From NCBI GenBank assembly GCA_964519015.1, contig CAZFHZ010000124.1, forward strand, positions 1 through 9,130: DNA of 9,130 bases. The letters are read 5' to 3'. The stretch is from CAZFHZ01 sp964519015. Lineage in GTDB: Bacteria > Blakebacterota > Blakebacteria > Blakebacterales > CAYUVJ01. Below, piece by piece: positions 6,027-9,130 of this stretch; the first letter of the stretch is position 1; every line of letters starts with the position of its first letter. The position numbers and the translations under genes are program-made. The notes below the pieces were generated by a model. It worked only from the letters and a program-made list of their open reading frames with translations. It did no database searches and was not told the origin of the DNA.

Positions 6027-6056
6027 TTGTGCGGTGGTGGGGTCCGGCGGTATCCT
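6027..6056 (+). promoter_or_regulatory. Candidate sigma-70-type promoter for recA
   Basis: TTGTGC (6027-6032) and TATCCT (6051-6056) are separated by 18 bases and would start transcription around 6063, giving a leader of about 60 bases before recA. Each hexamer matches the consensus only partly. The location between the periodic array and recA, and the known need to express recA separately in response to damage, make it plausible. Confidence 0.3.
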
Positions 6057-6106
6057 CATACACCCGCAGGTTCCGTACCCCCCGTCGACAGAAGACCGAG
6101 GCCGTG

Positions 6107-6115
6107 AGGGAGGAG
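6107..6115 (+). promoter_or_regulatory. Strong recA ribosome binding site
   Basis: AGGGAGGAG contains a full GGAGG core (6109-6113), 8 bases before the ATG at 6122. It is among the best Shine-Dalgarno matches in the window and is consistent with high RecA expression. Confidence 0.8.
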
Positions 6116-6121
6116 TAACCG

Positions 6122-7165
6122 ATGGCGGATGCAGGTAAGGAGCGTGAGAAAGCCATCCAGATGGCGGTCACCCAGATCGAGAAGCAGTTCGGGAAGGGCG
6201 CCATCATGCGGATGGGCCAGCAGCCCCGGGTGGATGTGATTCCGTCGATCAGTACCGGGAGCCTGACGCTGGACGTCGCGCTGGGGATCGGGGGGGTCCC
6301 GCGGGGCCGGGTCGTGGAACTCTTCGGGCCCGAATCCTCGGGCAAGACCACCCTGGCACTGCACATCATCGCCGAGACCCAGAAGGCGGGGGGAGCGTCC
6401 GCCTTCATCGATGCCGAGCACGCCCTCGACGTCAACTACGCGGAGCGGTTGGGGGTGAACATCGACGACCTGCTGGTCTCCCAGCCCGACACCGGGGAAC
6501 AGGCTCTCGATATCGCCGAAACGCTGGTCCGAAGTGGGGCCATCGATATCGTGGTGATCGACTCGGTGGCCGCCCTGGTGCCCCGGGCCGAGATCGAGGG
6601 GGAGATGGGGGAAAGCCACGTGGGGCTGCAGGCCCGCCTGATGAGCCAGGCCCTGCGCAAGCTCACCGCGGCGGTCTCCAAGAGCAAGTGCCTGCTCCTG
6701 TTCATCAACCAGATCCGGGAGAAGATCGGGGTCATGTTCGGCAATCCCGAGACCACCCCGGGGGGGCGCGCCCTCAAGTTCTACGCCTCGGTCCGCCTCG
6801 ACATCCGCCGGATCGGCGCGGTCAAGGACGGCAGCGACGTGGTGGGCAACCGCACCCGGGTCAAGGTGGTCAAGAACAAGGTGGCTCCCCCCTTCAAGCA
6901 GGCGGAGTTCGACATCATCTACAACCACGGGATCAGTCAGGAAGGGGAGATCATCGACCTGGCCAGTGACCTCTCGATCCTCGAGAAATCGGGGACCTGG
7001 TACTCCTTCGACGGGGAGCGGCTGGGGCAGGGGCGGGAGAACGTCCGCCTCTTTTTAACCGAGCACACCGACATCAAGGAGGCCGTCCGGACCCGGATCA
7101 AGGAGCAGATGGGCCTGCTCCACATGAAGGCCTCCGACGAGGAGGCTCCTGGAGAGGACGACTGA
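6122..7165 (+). CDS. recA: Recombinase RecA
   Basis: RecA polymerises with ATP on single-stranded DNA, catalyses homologous pairing and strand exchange, and stimulates LexA self-cleavage in the SOS response. The 347-residue product is full length. It has Walker A GPESSGKTT (69-77), the catalytic glutamate E99 in FIDAEHALD, a Walker B IVVIDSVAAL, and the L2-region sequence NQIREKIGVMFGNPETTPGG. The C-terminal domain ends in the acidic tail SDEEAPGEDD typical of RecA. No intein is present. The ATG is set by a strong ribosome binding site and the normal N-terminal helix. Its TGA stop (7163-7165) is followed at once, in the same frame, by the recX homology region. No canonical LexA operator of the Gram-positive or E. 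coli type was found upstream. Confidence 0.99.
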   Translation: MADAGKEREKAIQMAVTQIEKQFGKGAIMRMGQQPRVDVIPSISTGSLTLDVALGIGGVPRGRVVELFGPESSGKTTLALHIIAETQKAGGASAFIDAEHALDVNYAERLGVNIDDLLVSQPDTGEQALDIAETLVRSGAIDIVVIDSVAALVPRAEIEGEMGESHVGLQARLMSQALRKLTAAVSKSKCLLLFINQIREKIGVMFGNPETTPGGRALKFYASVRLDIRRIGAVKDGSDVVGNRTRVKVVKNKVAPPFKQAEFDIIYNHGISQEGEIIDLASDLSILEKSGTWYSFDGERLGQGRENVRLFLTEHTDIKEAVRTRIKEQMGLLHMKASDEEAPGEDD

Positions 7166-7876
7166 GCGACGGACCGCTTCCTCGTCACCCGGATCGAAGT
7201 CCCGCGGGATCGCCCCGAGGTCCGCATCGTCCATCTGGACGACGGCACCCGGCTGCGGCTGACGGCGGCCGCCCTGGCCGCCGTCGGGCTCACCGAGGGG
7301 AACGTCCTGGACGCCGCCGGGCGGGAGCAGCTCGTCCGCCAGGCGGAGGTCCAGGCCTGCCGCGCCCGCGCCCTGCGACTGCTCGCCGTACGCCCCAGGA
7401 CCGAACAGGAGTTGCGTAACCGGCTGGTGCGGGCCGATTTTGAGCATTCCGCCATCGCCGCGGTGGTCACGGCCCTCCAGGGCGAGGGTGTGGTCGACGA
7501 CGAGGAGTTCGCCCGGGAGTTCGCCCGGCAGCGCCGGAGCAGCCGGGGCTATGCGCCGGCCCGGATCGAACGGGAGCTGCGCACCCGCGGGGTGGAGCGG
7601 GAGAGGGCCCACCGGGCGGCCTGGGGGGCGTACGAACGCCCCGACGGCGATCCGGAGGGGATGCTGCTGGACGAGGCGCGGACCCTGCTCGAGCGCCGGA
7701 GCGCGCGCTACCGGGGTCTGGAAACGGCCGTCGTACGCCGCCGGCTGGCCGCCCTGCTGGAGCGGGCCGGCTTCCCGGGCGGGGTCGCCCTGGACGCGGT
7801 GGACGCCGAGCTGGAGCGCATGCGGGTGGAAGGGCTGCTGGGCCCCTCCTCCCCGGAACGGACGGGAACCCGATGA
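7166..7876 (+). CDS. recX: RecA regulatory protein RecX, start codon unresolved
   Basis: RecX binds in the RecA filament groove and usually limits its extension and activity. From the codon right after the recA stop, 236 codons read as a RecX protein. They include RFLVTRIEV and a LDDGTRLRLT beta-like segment near the N-terminus, then RALRLLAVRPRTEQELRNRL and GVVDDEEFAREFARQRRSSRGY, followed by the helical repeats of the family. Between 7166 and 7411 this frame has no ATG, GTG or TTG. The first conventional start is TTG at 7412, which would delete the N-terminal region and cut into the first RecX helical repeat. GGAGAGG at 7151-7157 is a reasonable ribosome binding site for something starting near 7162-7170, where only CTG (7162, other frame) or ACG (7169, in frame) occurs. 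Possibilities are a rare start codon, readthrough from recA, or a sequence error. It overlaps alaS by ATGA. Confidence 0.85.
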   Translation, partial: ATDRFLVTRIEVPRDRPEVRIVHLDDGTRLRLTAAALAAVGLTEGNVLDAAGREQLVRQAEVQACRARALRLLAVRPRTEQELRNRLVRADFEHSAIAAVVTALQGEGVVDDEEFAREFARQRRSSRGYAPARIERELRTRGVERERAHRAAWGAYERPDGDPEGMLLDEARTLLERRSARYRGLETAVVRRRLAALLERAGFPGGVALDAVDAELERMRVEGLLGPSSPERTGTR

Positions 7877-9130
7877 CCGGCCACGAGATCCGCAGAGCCT
7901 TCCTCGACTACTTCCTGGCCAACGGGCACGCCGAGGTCTCTTCGAGCCCGGTGGTGCCCGCCGAGGACCCGACCCTGCTGTTCACCAACGCCGGGATGAA
8001 CCAGTTCAAGCGGGTCTTCACCGGCGAGGAACATCGTCCCTACCTGCGGGCGGCCTCCTCCCAGAAGTGCATCCGCGTCTCCGGCAAGCACAACGACCTG
8101 GAGAACGTGGGGCGCACCCCCCGCCACCACACCTTCTTCGAGATGCTGGGTAACTTCTCCTTCGGGGACTACTTCAAGTCCGAGGCGATCGCCTTCGCCT
8201 GGGAGTTCCTGACCGACCGGATGGGGCTGCCGCGTGATCGGCTGTATGCGACCGTCTACGAGGAGGACGACGAGGCGGCCGAGCTCTGGACGAAGGTGGC
8301 CGGCCTGGACGCGGGCCGGGTCTACCGGCTGGGTAAAAAGGACAACTACTGGAGCATGGGGGACACCGGCCCGCAGGGCCCGTGCAGCGAGATCCTCTGG
8401 GACCTGACGCCGCCGGCCGGCGGGCGGCGGGGGCGGGGCCGGGGCTCGGGGCCGAGCGCGCGGATCGACCCGACCGACGAGGCCCGCTTCCTGGAGATCT
8501 GGAACCTGGTCTTCATGCAGTTCGACGCCCGAGCGGGGGGCGAGGTACTCCCCCTCCCCCGGCCGAGCATCGACACCGGGATGGGGCTGGAGCGCCTGGC
8601 GGCCGTGCTCCAGGGGACCGAGAGCAACTTCGACACCGACCTGGTCCGCCCGCTGGTGGACCGGGTGGTTGAGCTGAGCGGCCGGGCCTACACCGGGGAC
8701 GAGGCCGGCACCAGCCACCGGGTGATCGCCGACCACGTCCGGGCCCTGGCCTTCGCCATCGCCGACGGGGTGGTGCCCGCCAACGACGGCCGCGGCTACG
8801 TGCTGCGCCGCCTGCTGCGGCGGGCCGCCCGGCACGGCCGCAAACTCGAACTGAATCAGCCCTTCATCCACACTCTGGTGCCCGTCATGGTCGAGGTCTT
8901 CGGTGCGGCCTATCCCGAACTGACCCGCTCGGCCGACCGGATCGCCCTGGTCATCCGGACCGAGGAGGAGCGCTTCGGAGAGACCCTGGACGCCGGGATC
9001 GCCCGGTTCGAAGAGTTGGCCGAAGGGGTCGAAGCGCGCCGGGAGGACCGGATCGGGGGCCGCGACGCCTTCACCCTCTACGACACCTTCGGGTTCCCCC
9101 TCGATTTGACCCAGGTCATGGCCGAGGAGC
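7873..9130 (+). CDS. alaS: Alanyl-tRNA synthetase, N-terminal part (runs off window)
   Basis: AlaRS attaches alanine to tRNA-Ala in the cytoplasm. The window covers the first 419 codons of a protein normally near 870-900 residues, and the frame is open to the end. The class II catalytic core is clear: SSSPVVPAEDPTLLFTNAG (23-41), SQKCIR (63-68) with NDLENVGRTPRHHTFFEM (74-91), and motif 3 SIDTGMGLERLAA (232-244). GDTGPQGPCSEI (163-174) has Gln where Cys is common. An Arg/Gly-rich insertion sits at about 182-200, before the conserved FLEIWNLVFMQF (206-217). The tRNA-recognition region with SHRVIADHVRA (281-291) and NDGRGYVLRRLLRRA (304-318) follows. The ATG overlaps the recX stop (ATGA). The recA-recX-alaS order is the same as in E. 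coli. The editing and C-Ala domains lie outside the window. Confidence 0.98.
   Translation, partial: MTGHEIRRAFLDYFLANGHAEVSSSPVVPAEDPTLLFTNAGMNQFKRVFTGEEHRPYLRAASSQKCIRVSGKHNDLENVGRTPRHHTFFEMLGNFSFGDYFKSEAIAFAWEFLTDRMGLPRDRLYATVYEEDDEAAELWTKVAGLDAGRVYRLGKKDNYWSMGDTGPQGPCSEILWDLTPPAGGRRGRGRGSGPSARIDPTDEARFLEIWNLVFMQFDARAGGEVLPLPRPSIDTGMGLERLAAVLQGTESNFDTDLVRPLVDRVVELSGRAYTGDEAGTSHRVIADHVRALAFAIADGVVPANDGRGYVLRRLLRRAARHGRKLELNQPFIHTLVPVMVEVFGAAYPELTRSADRIALVIRTEEERFGETLDAGIARFEELAEGVEARREDRIGGRDAFTLYDTFGFPLDLTQVMAEE

Larger units (their letters stand above)
5840..6121. other. thpR-recA intergenic region
   Basis: This 282-base gap contains no convincing gene. From left to right it holds a short inverted repeat AGAGT-GTCGG-ACTCT (5840-5854) without a T-run, then GGAGGT followed at 5862 by ATGTAG, a start codon directly followed by stop. 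A degenerate 6/12-bp array follows (about 5908-6013), then a candidate promoter (6027-6056) and the recA ribosome binding site (6107-6115). Open frames on the minus strand across this stretch are low-complexity Gly/Ser or Arg/Pro translations of the array and do not look like genes. Confidence 0.6.

Noticed and set aside
5794..6435. Minus-strand frame with Gly-Ser repeats across the thpR-recA gap
   Set aside because: The Gly-Ser part is the translated 6-bp array and the remainder is antisense to recA; no ribosome binding site or family resemblance.
7708..8871. 387-codon minus-strand open frame opposite recX and alaS
   Set aside because: It mirrors the conserved alaS and recX coding sequences and has no domain of its own.

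Overview
This window is GC-rich bacterial chromosome carrying nine protein-coding genes, all on the + strand and mostly overlapping or nearly touching. The content is largely conserved housekeeping and DNA-recombination machinery. I see no transposase, phage, CRISPR, toxin or defence gene, and no RNA gene I can support. The very high GC content, GC-rich third codon positions and start/stop overlaps fit a GC-rich bacterium. The gene order mixes patterns from several phyla: pgsA-cinA-recA as in Firmicutes, cinA-thpR(ligT)-recA as in Deinococcus, and recA-recX-alaS as in Proteobacteria. I therefore do not assign a phylum; a GC-rich, poorly sampled lineage (for example something Gemmatimonadota-like) is only a guess.

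Layout: 1-161 is a non-coding leader with possible hairpins and a weak promoter close to the dnaX start. Next come dnaX (162-2123), recR (2120-2728, 4-base GTGA overlap), pgsA (2731-3351) and pgpA (3348-3818, ATGA overlap). A 150-base gap follows, filled by an eroded 12-bp tandem repeat (3825-3956) and the cinA ribosome binding site. Then cinA (3969-5270) and thpR (5267-5839, ATGA overlap). A 282-base gap (5840-6121) holds a second degenerate 6/12-bp array, a candidate promoter and a strong ribosome binding site for recA (6122-7165). recX (7166-7876) follows recA directly in the same frame after one UGA, and alaS (7873 to the window end, incomplete) overlaps recX by ATGA.

How the genes relate: DnaX is the clamp-loader ATPase of the replisome. 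RecR (with RecO/RecF) helps load RecA on gapped DNA, RecA is the recombinase and RecX restrains it. PgsA and PgpA catalyse consecutive steps to phosphatidylglycerol. CinA carries an N-terminal molybdopterin-binding-like domain and a C-terminal NMN-deamidase-type domain. ThpR is a 2H phosphoesterase acting on RNA 2',3'-cyclic or 2'-5' linkages, and AlaS charges tRNA-Ala. The dense packing suggests one or two operons, with a likely extra promoter before recA.

The points most worth a second look are: (1) recX has no ATG/GTG/TTG codon anywhere in its conserved N-terminal part and is in frame with recA across a single UGA; (2) two different degenerate arrays of about 12-bp period occupy the only two sizeable internal gaps; (3) ybaB is missing between dnaX and recR.
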